From Terriglobia bacterium (lineage in GTDB: Bacteria > Acidobacteriota > Terriglobia > Terriglobales > Acidobacteriaceae), in assembly GCA_020072845.1 (NCBI GenBank), contig JAIQGF010000003.1, positions 1 through 64,000 of the forward strand: DNA of 64,000 nucleotides. The letters are read 5' to 3'. This document shows, one piece after another, positions 18,793 to 26,814 of this stretch. The notes under the pieces were generated by a model. It had not been told where the DNA came from. It saw only the letters and a list, made by a program, of their open reading frames with translations, and ran no database searches. Every line of letters begins with the position of its first letter. The first letter of the stretch is position 1. Position numbers and translations under genes: made by a program.

Positions 18793-20504
18793 AAATTGTC
18801 GCCGCGCTATTGCTTCTTTCCGCCATGAACCTGCACGCGCAACTCACCAAGCTCGAACGCCCCGACCAGATTTTCATCCATGGCGACATTTACACCGGCG
18901 CGGAGGAGGGTTTCGGCGGCGCGCCCGCCAAGGTCTATCCGCGCGCGCAGGCAATGGCGGTGCGCAACGGGCGCATCATGGCGGTCGGCGCCAGCGATGA
19001 AATTCGCAAAATCACAGGCCCGCACACGCTGGTGGTGGACCTGGGCGGGCGCTTCGTCATGCCCGGCTTCAACGACGCGCACCTGCACCTGGCCAACGGC
19101 GGCTTCGAGATGCTGAATGTCGAGCTGTCGAACACGAAATCGTTTGATGAGATGAAGGCGCGCATTGCCGAGCGCGCGAAGACTGCCGCGCCCGGCGAAT
19201 GGATCCTGGGACGCGGCTGGGACGACACCAAGTGGCCGGTGCAGAAAATTCCCACGCGGCAGGATTTGGACGCGATCACCGGCGATCATCCCGCGCTCTT
19301 TATCCGGACCGACGGGCACATGCTGGTGGCGAACACGGCGGCGCTGCGCGTTGCCGGTGTCACGAAGCAAACTCCCGATCCGCCGGGAGGCCGCATTGAT
19401 CGCGAAGCGGATGGCGAGCCGGCGGGCGGTCTGCGCGAGACCGCACAGGATCTGGTGCGCAAGAAAGTTCCGCCGCCCACGAAGGCGCAACGCCGGCGAG
19501 GCGCCGAACTTGCGATGCGGGAGGCGGCGCGGTACGGGCTCACCTCGGCGCAGGACAATTCGCAGTGGGATGACTTCTTGGCCTATGCCGAACTGGAAAA
19601 AGAGGGCAAGCTGACGCTGCGCATCACCGAGTGGCTGCCGTTTCCGCAGCCGGTAAACGTGCTGGAGAAGCGCCGCGTGTTCCATGCGCCGCAGGACCCG
19701 ATGCTGCACAGCGGGATGCTCAAGGGCTTCATGGATGGCTCGATCGGCTCGCACACGGCGGCCATGCTCGCGCCTTACACCGACGAGCCGAAAAATTCCG
19801 GCCTGCCGCAGTCCGAGCAGGCGAAGCTCGACCAGATGGCCGCGGAGCGCGCCGCTGCCGGCTTTCAGATGGGCTTCCACGCGATCGGTGACCGCGGCGT
19901 CGCCATGGCGCTGGAGGCATTCGCGACGGCCGAACGTTACGTCGAGGGAAAAAATCCCAGAGCGCCGCAACTGCGCCAGCCAGGAAAGTTCCGCTTCCGC
20001 ATCGAGCACGCGCAGGTGGTCGCGCCCGCCGACTTCGCGCGCTTCCGCCAGTTGCAGGTCATCGCCTCCATGCAGCCCAACCATTTGTTGACGGACATGA
20101 ATTGGGCGATCACGCGCATCGGAGAGGAGCGCGCGAAATATTCCTATGCCTGGAATGAATTTCTGAAGAACAGCGTGGTGCTGGCGTTCGGCACCGACTA
20201 TCCGGTGGAGCCGATCACACCCTTCCGCGGGTTGTACGCGGCGGTCACGCGCAAAAACGAAGCGGGCACGAAAGAGTACGTGCCGGAGCAGAAGATTTCG
20301 ATCGACCAGGCCATCGCCGCCTACACCACCGGCGCCGCCTACGCCGAATTCGCCGAGAAGGAGAAGGGAAGGCTCGCGCCGGGCTTTCTGGCCGACTTCG
20401 TCGTGCTCGACCGCGACATCACCAAGGTTGCGCCCGCGGAAATACTGCAGACCAAGGTGCTGCGCACGGTGGTGGGCGGGAAGACGGTGTATCAGGCGAA
20501 GTAG
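18789..20504 (+). CDS. Exported amidohydrolase (amidohydrolase_3, YtcJ-like)
   Basis: A 571-residue amidohydrolase-superfamily enzyme with a signal peptide (MKIVAALLLLSAMNLHAQ). The first metal motif is visible in FNDAHLHLANGG; later family text includes FMDGSIGSHTAAM, FHAIGDRG and EHAQVVAP, and the final AFGTDYPVEP aspartate loop. This subfamily (YtcJ-like) hydrolyses N-acyl or formyl amide bonds; the substrate is unknown. ATG at 18789 overlaps the M20 stop, so a peptide- or acyl-amino-acid-degrading pair is likely. It is the last gene before the A/T-richer stretch. Confidence 0.85.
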   Translation: MKIVAALLLLSAMNLHAQLTKLERPDQIFIHGDIYTGAEEGFGGAPAKVYPRAQAMAVRNGRIMAVGASDEIRKITGPHTLVVDLGGRFVMPGFNDAHLHLANGGFEMLNVELSNTKSFDEMKARIAERAKTAAPGEWILGRGWDDTKWPVQKIPTRQDLDAITGDHPALFIRTDGHMLVANTAALRVAGVTKQTPDPPGGRIDREADGEPAGGLRETAQDLVRKKVPPPTKAQRRRGAELAMREAARYGLTSAQDNSQWDDFLAYAELEKEGKLTLRITEWLPFPQPVNVLEKRRVFHAPQDPMLHSGMLKGFMDGSIGSHTAAMLAPYTDEPKNSGLPQSEQAKLDQMAAERAAAGFQMGFHAIGDRGVAMALEAFATAERYVEGKNPRAPQLRQPGKFRFRIEHAQVVAPADFARFRQLQVIASMQPNHLLTDMNWAITRIGEERAKYSYAWNEFLKNSVVLAFGTDYPVEPITPFRGLYAAVTRKNEAGTKEYVPEQKISIDQAIAAYTTGAAYAEFAEKEKGRLAPGFLADFVVLDRDITKVAPAEILQTKVLRTVVGGKTVYQAK

Positions 20505-20565
20505 GCGGCCTCACGCCTACGCCGGAACCTGAACTGGAGCGAGATCGGCGCTACTGATGCACACC

Positions 20566-21366
20566 TCAGGTGCGTGCAGCAGGCGGTGTTGGCCGGTTCA
20601 TGCGGATCGCGCCGCACCGAATACTCCGTGCAACTATCAGATGGATTGCCTGAGGCGTGTCACGCACAACCTCCGTCTTGACAAGGCACTCAAGTGGGCC
20701 TTGTGCCTTCGCCTCTCGTAGCGCAAGGAACGCCGGTGAGATAACGTACCGTGTGGCAGCCCATGTTCCGTGGCCGAACGAACCGGCGATGATCATCATT
20801 TCCTTTTCGGGGGCATAGGGGTTGGGCGCACGCAGGATTAGGCCAAAGTCGGTTCCCGCGCCGTCGCGGTCAAGTGGGTCGGGATTATAAAGGCGAGGGG
20901 GGTCGCTTGTTGTGTCTCGAATAACAATTGCATTTTTATCTACCTCGGGATCCCCAAATCGCAATTTCGAATCGATCTGCTTTACCGCGCCACGGGTCAC
21001 TTCGTTCGCATCAGGTCCCCCAAGCGCTATTATCGTGTGCTTCAAGTCATCACCCTCAAGTCGATTATCGTAGACGACCTTTGGGTCGCGGGCTCCGATC
21101 TGAGCTAGGTAACGCTGGAGTTCGCCGAGAGCGATCGCGTCTCCGACTCCGATAACGCCGGAACGTTCGAAGAGTCGGAACTGTTCAAAATGCCCGACCA
21201 CAAGACGAAGGTCGTCGGAAATGAAGGGGTGCCAGAATGCGCGCGCGGGGCGAGTGCCCCACCATCTTTTCCCCGAGTTTAAAACCCACCCCGCTGCGGC
21301 CACAACCAAGTACTTAGCGGCTTCCTTCGCCAGGTCCCATCCAAATGGGGGCAATGATAGCTGCAT
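20566..21366 (-). CDS. Membrane-anchored protein of unknown function
   Basis: Not recognised. 266 residues: a short amphipathic/hydrophobic N-terminal segment (AAKYLVVAAAGWVLNSG, about 15-31) then a soluble domain. That domain has alternating strands and helices with the conserved-looking segments SGVIGVGDAIALGELQRYL, HTIIALGGPDANEVTRG and MMIIAGSFGHGTWAATRYVI, which read like a nucleotide- or ligand-binding alpha/beta fold. The DNA is visibly more A/T-rich than neighbouring genes. It is divergent from 21461-22144, also a membrane protein; the pair may be a transferred unit. I can offer no function. Confidence 0.6.
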   Translation of the reverse strand: MQLSLPPFGWDLAKEAAKYLVVAAAGWVLNSGKRWWGTRPARAFWHPFISDDLRLVVGHFEQFRLFERSGVIGVGDAIALGELQRYLAQIGARDPKVVYDNRLEGDDLKHTIIALGGPDANEVTRGAVKQIDSKLRFGDPEVDKNAIVIRDTTSDPPRLYNPDPLDRDGAGTDFGLILRAPNPYAPEKEMMIIAGSFGHGTWAATRYVISPAFLALREAKAQGPLECLVKTEVVRDTPQAIHLIVARSIRCGAIRMNRPTPPAART

Positions 21367-21420
21367 AACATCACGCTCCTCTAAGACGAAATCAGCGAGA
21401 TGTCGGTCGGGAAAATAGAG

Positions 21421-21434
21421 TTTATAAGTATAAA
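21421..21434. promoter_or_regulatory. Palindromic TTTATA-AG-TATAAA between divergent genes
   Basis: A 14-base palindrome-like A/T element lies midway in the 94-base gap between two divergent genes. Each half resembles a -10 box for the gene on its side, so it may be a shared divergent promoter or an operator. Confidence 0.35.
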
Positions 21435-21460
21435 CTGACTCCGCTCAAGTCAGGCTGAAA

Positions 21461-22144
21461 ATGCAAAGAATTGGTCCGTTCCAACAAGTTGCACCGTTCC
21501 TGTCAGCCCTCTTTCGTCACTGGCTGTCGAAGTCCTTATTTCTGCTGGGCCTTGGCTCGACGGCTGCCACATACGTTTCGAGCTACCTAGCCGGTTTTGC
21601 AGTTCCACGCTGGCTCCCAGTTGTGTTCTTCGCTGCCGCATTCATGTGGGGCTTGTTTGATGTGTTTCGTGGGCAAGCGGATGAAATCGAGCGCCTGAAG
21701 AGGGAAAACGCTGAGCACGAGAGCGCTGAGGTGATTCGCCTAAAGAATGAGAACTCAAGTCTGACCAGCCGAATCGCAGCCCTTGGAGGTGATGCGCGTA
21801 CCAAGAAGGCGAAGCTGCTTGCAGATCTCATCTCCGAGCTTGAGGGGAACCTCCGAACCGCTCAGAGCTTCTACAGCGGCCCTCCGGGAAACAGGGTCTA
21901 CTTGCCGCCTTCAATCGACTGCTGGAAACAAGAGCGCAATGAACTGTCCTTCTTGGATCTCGGGATCAGGAATGAGCTTAAAGAAATCTATGGGCAGATC
22001 GAACGTTGGCGTGGGATTGTTGCGTCCGGCCTGAGTCCAAGCATCGGTAGCCCGGAGATCTCCGAAATAACCCAAGCTGTGAAAAGGGAGTTGCCTTACT
22101 TAGTGCCAAAGTTAAAGGCAGTTCAAGGGGAGGTTCTACGGTGA
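21461..22144 (+). CDS. Two-span membrane protein with coiled coil, unknown function
   Basis: Not recognised. 227 residues: two hydrophobic helices (about 24-44 and 50-66), then a predicted coiled coil (about 70-105; DEIERLKRENAEHESAEV, RLKNENSSL) and a helical cytoplasmic domain. Its end abuts the broken protein-L-isoaspartate methyltransferase gene on the other strand, suggesting that this gene and its divergent partner arrived by insertion. Base composition is more A/T-rich than the surroundings. Confidence 0.6.
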   Translation: MQRIGPFQQVAPFLSALFRHWLSKSLFLLGLGSTAATYVSSYLAGFAVPRWLPVVFFAAAFMWGLFDVFRGQADEIERLKRENAEHESAEVIRLKNENSSLTSRIAALGGDARTKKAKLLADLISELEGNLRTAQSFYSGPPGNRVYLPPSIDCWKQERNELSFLDLGIRNELKEIYGQIERWRGIVASGLSPSIGSPEISEITQAVKRELPYLVPKLKAVQGEVLR

Positions 22145-22737
22145 CTCACGACGGTTGCGGATCTTACCGGCAACCTGTGTTGTTCCCTCATTGCTGGCTC
22201 CCTACGTTCAGATTCCGGACTCGGTTCCGCCTGTAGCGGCCTATGTGCCTGCCATGCCCCAACCACCGGCTTTGCCTGCCACAACGCCAGGTCGGGTCGC
22301 ACCTCGCAGCCCACCACGCTCCCGCCCGCTCCCACCACTTCCGCCATAATCGCAGTGTAGTAGCCGACACCGCAGCCGAGGTGATAGGCGCGGTCGCCGG
22401 GCTGCAGTTGGAGGGCGTCAATCCAGCGGCCCAGAGCGCTGGGCTGGCCGTTATTGATGTCGCGGTCTTTGTCGAGCACGACTACCACGTTGTGATAAAG
22501 GTGGCGCGGGTCATCAATGGGCGTATACGACATCTGGATGCCGGTCGCGGCCGACATTCCGCGCACGTCGGCGGACGCGATCTGCCACGGTCCCGGGCCG
22601 AGGAACTGCTCGCGGCGCACACGGGCAAAGGCGTCGGCAAGGCCGGGAGTGGAGAGGTTGGCGGCGAAACGGACCTCGTCGGCGTAGAACTGACGGCACT
22701 CCTCAAGAGTCATGCGGGGAGTATCCCACGCAGGCAT
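22123..22737 (-). pseudogene. Protein-L-isoaspartate O-methyltransferase, 3'-truncated
   Basis: The N-terminal half matches a protein-L-isoaspartate (PCMT-type) methyltransferase: FARVRREQFLGPGPWQ, then the SAM motif I in GDRAYHLGCGVGYYTAIMAE, and the acidic strand-2 end in VVGCEVRPDLA. After that (about base 22300) all similarity stops and the frame continues through low-complexity residues to a stop at 22123. About 100 family residues, including the post-I and motif II region, are missing. I read it as a gene cut by the insertion of the A/T-rich segment to its left. The start is either the ATG at 22737 or the one at 22713. Confidence 0.65.
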
Positions 22738-23524
22738 GATGCGAGCAAAGCAGGGACACGAAATCAAATATGAAACCGCTCCTCCCCTGAACGCCATCTA
22801 CTTAAGTCGGACAGACAGCTTGCCTCGCACTCAACAGTCCGCCGCCTCCGACAGCGCGCTGCGCCTCTACATCCTTCGCCACTTCATTGACCGCGGACGC
22901 GCGCCCACAGTCGCCGAAATGGCTGCCGCGCTATGCGCATCAACCCGCACCATCCGCGCCGGACTGCGACGCCTGGTCCAAACCCATGCATTCTGTCTCC
23001 AGGAAAATGGCGAACTCTGGCGCGCCGCTCCCTTTTCCGCCGTGCCCACCGCTTTTCCAGTGCAGGCCGGCAATCGCCGATGGTGGGGCAACTGCATCTG
23101 GGACGCACTCGGCATTCCCGCCATGCTGGGGCGCAACGCCCGCATCGAAGCCGCCTGCGGATGCTGCAATCACCGCATGTTGCTGGAGATCAGCAACGGG
23201 AAGCTGCGCGCGCCGGCGGGCATGATCCACATCGCCGTTCCCGCCTGCCACTGGTACGACGACATCGTTTTCACCTGAAAGACCATGCTTCTGTTCCGGT
23301 CGGAACAGCATGTGGAGCGCTGGTGCGCGCAGTGGAAGCAGCCGCGCGGCGGGACGCTCACGCTGCCGCAGGGATGGAGGCTCGCCCAGGAATGGTACGG
23401 CAACCGGCTCAGCCCCGACTGGCGTCCGAAAACCGTGCCGGAAGCGCAGGCCGCGTTTGCGAGCATCGGCCTGGCCGGCGAATTCTGGAGATTGGCAGAG
23501 GCAAAAGAGAAAGTTCTGAGGTGA
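22712..23524 (+). CDS. MerB-like organomercurial lyase family protein, probable selenoprotein (in-frame TGA)
   Basis: Two open stretches in the same frame, 22712-23275 and 23279-23524, are separated only by TGA at 23276-23278 and together make one MerB-type protein of 270 residues. The N-terminal half is a winged helix (PTVAEMAAALCASTRTIRAG), then the MerB core. The first catalytic pair of MerB (Cys-x-x-Asp) is C128/D131 in WWGNCIWDAL. Recalling plasmid R831b MerB (Cys96, Asp99, Cys159), the TGA is codon 189, 61 residues after C128 (63 in MerB), and a tryptophan falls at +15 after it in both proteins. The TGA is therefore at the second catalytic cysteine, where selenocysteine would be chemically sensible. 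MerB cleaves carbon-mercury bonds. The start is uncertain: 22712 overlaps the divergent methyltransferase start. The alternative reading is a nonsense mutation. Confidence 0.75.
23284..23312 (+). promoter_or_regulatory. Candidate bacterial SECIS element
   Basis: Immediately after the in-frame TGA the sequence folds as: CATGC (23284-23288) with GCATG (23308-23312); bulge TTC (23289-23291); TGTTCC (23292-23297) with GGAACA (23302-23307); apical loop GGTC (23298-23301). Bacterial SECIS elements need a short upper stem, a bulged U and a G-U in the apical loop, 15-20 bases after UGA. Here the loop begins 20 bases after UGA. From memory, E. coli fdhF has the same GGUC loop beginning 19 bases after UGA. 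Confidence 0.7.
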
Positions 23525-23527
23525 CCG

Positions 23528-23983
23528 ATGGCGCCAGAACCTGCTTATCGCAAAGCCACCGCCTTCGAAGCCTTCTTCAATCGCATGTTCGGCGTGCTGG
23601 TCGGACTCGGCTTGGGCATGCGGCACAACTATCTGGTGCAGGTGCGCGGGCGCAAGAGCGGGAAGGTTTATTCCACGCCCATTGATCTTCTCGAACTGCG
23701 CGGCAAGCGATTCCTGGTGGCGCCGCGCGGGCGCACGCAGTGGGTGCGCAACGCCGAAGCCGCGGGCGAGGTCACGCTGAAGAGAGGCAGCTTCCGGCGG
23801 ACATTTCAAATTCGTCCGCTGACCGACGCCGAGAAACCGGAAATTCTGAAAGCCTACCTGGATTCCTTCAGAACGACGGTGCAGCGCTATTTTCCTGTCG
23901 CAGCAGGGTCGGCGGCGGAAGCGTTCGGCGCGATCGCGCAGGAGTATCCGGTGTTCGAGTTGATCGATTCTGTCGCCCGCTGA
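23528..23983 (+). CDS. Deazaflavin (F420)-dependent nitroreductase-family oxidoreductase
   Basis: A 151-residue protein of the DUF385/Ddn family, small split-barrel proteins that bind F420 or related deazaflavins. Family text: RHNYLVQVRGRKSGKVYSTP (about 37-56), then VAPRGRTQWVRNAEAAGEVTL. It starts three bases after the stop of the MerB-like gene, whose last codons carry the GAGG ribosome-binding sequence, so the two are an operon. This ties an electron-transfer or reductase function to the presumed organometal lyase. The substrate is unknown. Confidence 0.82.
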   Translation: MAPEPAYRKATAFEAFFNRMFGVLVGLGLGMRHNYLVQVRGRKSGKVYSTPIDLLELRGKRFLVAPRGRTQWVRNAEAAGEVTLKRGSFRRTFQIRPLTDAEKPEILKAYLDSFRTTVQRYFPVAAGSAAEAFGAIAQEYPVFELIDSVAR

Positions 23984-23984
23984 A

Positions 23985-24180
23985 GCGGGCTTGTGACCGA
24001 AATGGAAGCTGACCCCCGGCTTGCGCCGGGGGCTACGTTCTGTCGCTCGCTGCGCGAGCTCGCCGCTCGAGGGCGAGCGCGCCCCAACAACAGCCGCGGG
24101 CGAGGGCGCCCGCGGCAGTTGAAATTCTCGTGTATGAAACGGCAGCCCCGGCGAGGGCGCCGGGGCCTACCAGACTTTGA
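23985..24180. repeat. Cluster of GC-rich hairpin repeats
   Basis: Between two convergent genes there are several perfect hairpins: CCCCCGGC / GCCGGGGG (24013-24020 with 24025-24032, loop TTGC), a CGCGGGCG / CGCCCGCG stem near 24097-24116 and a CCCCGGCG / CGCCGGGG stem near 24145-24165. None has a T-run, so they may be repeat elements that also stop transcription. Confidence 0.6.
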
Positions 24181-24194
24181 ATCTCAAACCACAA

Positions 24195-25055
24195 TCAGGG
24201 CTTCGGTTGGTAGTACTTGCCGTTGACTTCGGTGCCCATCACCGCAAAATCGCACGTCGAGGTTTCCAGCGGATCAGTCTTGAACGTGAACCCGGTCGAA
24301 GGCACCCGCATGGTGGCTTCCAACTGCGCGATCGCCTTGTGTCCGTCGAAGCGGAACTGGCGCAGCGGGTCGTGGTAGCTGACTGGTTCATCCATCGCTT
24401 TAAACACCAGCTTGAAGTCCATGAAAGCAGGCGTGGTTTCGGCGTCCATGGCCGGCCAGCGCGGCTGATCGATAATAGCGACGTTGGTCATCTGTAGGGT
24501 GGCGGTTTTGCCGTCCGGGCTGAAAACGAGCCCGCTGGCGGGAACCGGTGTTACCCAGTAGAGTCCTTCCGGGGAAATGGGCGGATGAAAATCGTGGAAC
24601 TGGTTGGCAGGGACCGCCGGTCCCTTGAAGACGGTGAGTCAGGTGTGAGTGAAGATGCCCGGCTGGGCTTTGCGCGCCGCCCAGTACTCGCCGGCCATGT
24701 AGCTGTAATCGGTGGTGGGATTGCCCCAGGCGAGGCGGTTGCCCTGATTGTCGGTGCCCATGCCGTGAAAGCCGTTGCAACGCGCCAGCTTGCCACTGAA
24801 GTGGAAGATGTTCGACAGCTCGACATTTGGCATCGGGATCTGGTTGTGATTACCGTTTTTGTCGAGCCACGGAATCGGGTAGGGACACGAGCCGCCGTTC
24901 GACACCCCATGGTTCTGAGGGATTGGCGGCGCGCAACTTTCAGGTGTGGACTGTGCCTGCAGCAGGACGCCGGATACGGAAGCGGCTGCCGCTGAGGCGA
25001 TGCCGAGCTTAAGCAAGCTCCGCCGATTGAGTCCCGACGAGTGACGGTGATCCAT
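24195..25055 (-). CDS. TAT-exported protein of unknown function, frame interrupted by TGA (codon 139)
   Basis: Two same-frame open stretches (25055-24642 and 24638-24195) are separated only by a TGA at 24641-24639. Joined, they make 286 codons. The N-terminus is a twin-arginine signal (NRRSLLKLGIASAAAAS, R11-R12), so the product is exported folded. The mature part contains SCPYPIPWLDKNGNHNQIP, NGFHGMGTDNQGNRLAWG, then after the TGA VPANQFHDFHPPISPEG and STCDFAVMGTEVNGKYY. I do not recognise the fold. Both halves keep sensible composition, so either the stop is recent (or a sequence error) or TGA is decoded. A 7-bp hairpin (24609-24615 with 24619-24625) starts 13 bases after the TGA, the same spacing as in the MerB-like gene. 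Confidence 0.6.
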
Positions 25056-25173
25056 GCGAACTCCTTTCCGGGATACTTAAAACTGTTGTATTCAGAATGG
25101 CGCGGCGCTCCCGGAGTTGCCTGGGACCTCCGCGGGAGTATAACAAGTAGCGTGGTAATTCGTCTGAGCCGGC

Positions 25174-26712
25174 CTAGCGCGCTCCCTCGGCGAAGTCGCG
25201 CACGAACTCCACCAGCGAGCGCACCGCGATTCCCGAAGGGCCCTTGGCGATCCAGGCCTTGTTCTCCTCTTCCCACGCAGTGCCGGCGATGTCGAGGTGC
25301 ATCCACGGCGTGTCGTCCACGAATTCCTTGAGGAACATGGCTGCCGAAATCGCGCCGCCCCAGCGCCCGCCGGTGTTCTTGATGTCGGCGATGTTCGATT
25401 TGATGAGTTCCTGATATTCAGCGTCCACCGGCAGCCGCCACATTTTTTCGCCGGAACGCTGCAGTGCGCCGCGAAAGCGCTCCCACATGGCTTCGTCGTT
25501 GGTGAAGACGCCGGCGTTGATGTAGCCGAGCGCGACCACGCAGGCGCCGGTGAGGGTGGCGGCGTCCACCAGGTGGGTGGCGCCGAGCTGGCGCGCGTAG
25601 TAGAGGCCGTCGGCGAGCACCAGGCGGCCTTCGGCATCGGTGTTGATGATCTCGATGGACTTGCCGGACATGGCGATCTGCACGTCGCCGGGTTTTTGCG
25701 CTTTGCCGGAAGGCATGTTTTCCGAGGCGCAGACGACGGCGATGACGCGCACCTTTGGCTTCAGCAGCGCGATAGCGCGCATCGCGCCCAGCATGGCAGC
25801 GCCGCCGGCCATGTCGTACTTCATTTTTTCCATGCCATCGGCGGGCTTGATGGAGATGCCGCCGGTGTCGAAGGTAATGCCCTTGCCGACCAGCCCGATG
25901 ACGGGGGTGGCGGGCGCGTCCTGGGGTTCATATCGCACTACGATAAGTGCAGGCGGTTCGTCGGAGCCTTGCGCGACGCTCCAGAAGGCGCCCATCTTCA
26001 GCTCTTTGATTTTGTCGGCGCCGTAGGTTTCGATCTTGAGCGCGGCCACGTTGAGGGATTCGACCATGCGGCGCGCATGCTCGGCCATCATGGTGGGCGT
26101 CATGCGATTGCCGGGCTCGTTGACCAGTTCGCGGGTGAAGTTCTGGGACTCGCCCATGACCCGGCCTTGCTCCAGGGCGGCGCGCAAGTTCACCTCGTCT
26201 TGTCCGGAGACAACCACGGTGAGGTCGTCAATGCGCTGGTCCTTGCGGTCGCTGCGGTATTTGTCAGGATCAAAGTCGCCGACGAAGGCGCCTTCGACCA
26301 CCGCCTTGACGGCATCGGCCTGATCCCACCCTCCGCCTTCGGCGGAAGGGCGGGCCCGAAGCTCCGGCAGGACGAAGGCGAAGCTGCGGATGGACTTCGG
26401 CTTGAGAAAGCGGGCGGCGGCGCCGGCGAGCTTGCGCAATTCGAACGCGGAAAAAGTTTTCGCTTTGCCGCCGCCGACGAGCAGCAGGCGCTTGGCCTTC
26501 AGGCCGCTGGGACGGTGGAGCATCACGGTTTCGAAGATCTTGCCGGTGGCCTCGCCGGTGGAGATGAACTCGGCAGCGGCATCCTGGAGCGCCTTGTCAG
26601 CCGAGGCGACGCGGGCGTCGGGCTTGTCCTTGTCGCCGTGGTCGAGGACGGGCAGGACAAGACATTCGGTTTCAAGCTGCGCGGGAGAGGAGAAAGAGAG
26701 GTTCGTATTCAT
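25174..26712 (-). CDS. pepA: Leucyl aminopeptidase (M17)
   Basis: A 512-residue cytosolic aminopeptidase with the usual two-domain M17 layout. The catalytic domain has GLVGKGITFDTGGISIKPAD (metal-binding Lys and Asp), the YDMAGGAAMLG segment, and the signature NTDAEGRL with the metal-ligand aspartate and glutamate. DIAGTAW near the end closes the active site. It removes N-terminal residues from peptides using two divalent metals. It lies in the same direction as smpB, 102 bases downstream of it, with word repeats (GATTGTCGATTGTCGATTGG) in the gap. Confidence 0.95.
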   Translation of the reverse strand: MNTNLSFSSPAQLETECLVLPVLDHGDKDKPDARVASADKALQDAAAEFISTGEATGKIFETVMLHRPSGLKAKRLLLVGGGKAKTFSAFELRKLAGAAARFLKPKSIRSFAFVLPELRARPSAEGGGWDQADAVKAVVEGAFVGDFDPDKYRSDRKDQRIDDLTVVVSGQDEVNLRAALEQGRVMGESQNFTRELVNEPGNRMTPTMMAEHARRMVESLNVAALKIETYGADKIKELKMGAFWSVAQGSDEPPALIVVRYEPQDAPATPVIGLVGKGITFDTGGISIKPADGMEKMKYDMAGGAAMLGAMRAIALLKPKVRVIAVVCASENMPSGKAQKPGDVQIAMSGKSIEIINTDAEGRLVLADGLYYARQLGATHLVDAATLTGACVVALGYINAGVFTNDEAMWERFRGALQRSGEKMWRLPVDAEYQELIKSNIADIKNTGGRWGGAISAAMFLKEFVDDTPWMHLDIAGTAWEEENKAWIAKGPSGIAVRSLVEFVRDFAEGAR

Positions 26713-26814
26713 TCTTGATCCTTGTTACTTGAAAATCATTGTTGATTGTCGATTGTCGATTGGCGATTGGCGCGGAAGCCCGATGAAATCGGCAATCGAA
26801 AATCGGCAATGCGG

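Noticed and set aside
23285-23524. A separate small gene starting at ATG 23285
   Set aside because: It is in the same frame as the upstream stretch and completes the MerB-like fold; there is no ribosome-binding site before 23285, and the ATG lies inside the hairpin.
25297-26718. Long open frame antisense to pepA
   Set aside because: Exact shadow of a well-conserved aminopeptidase gene.
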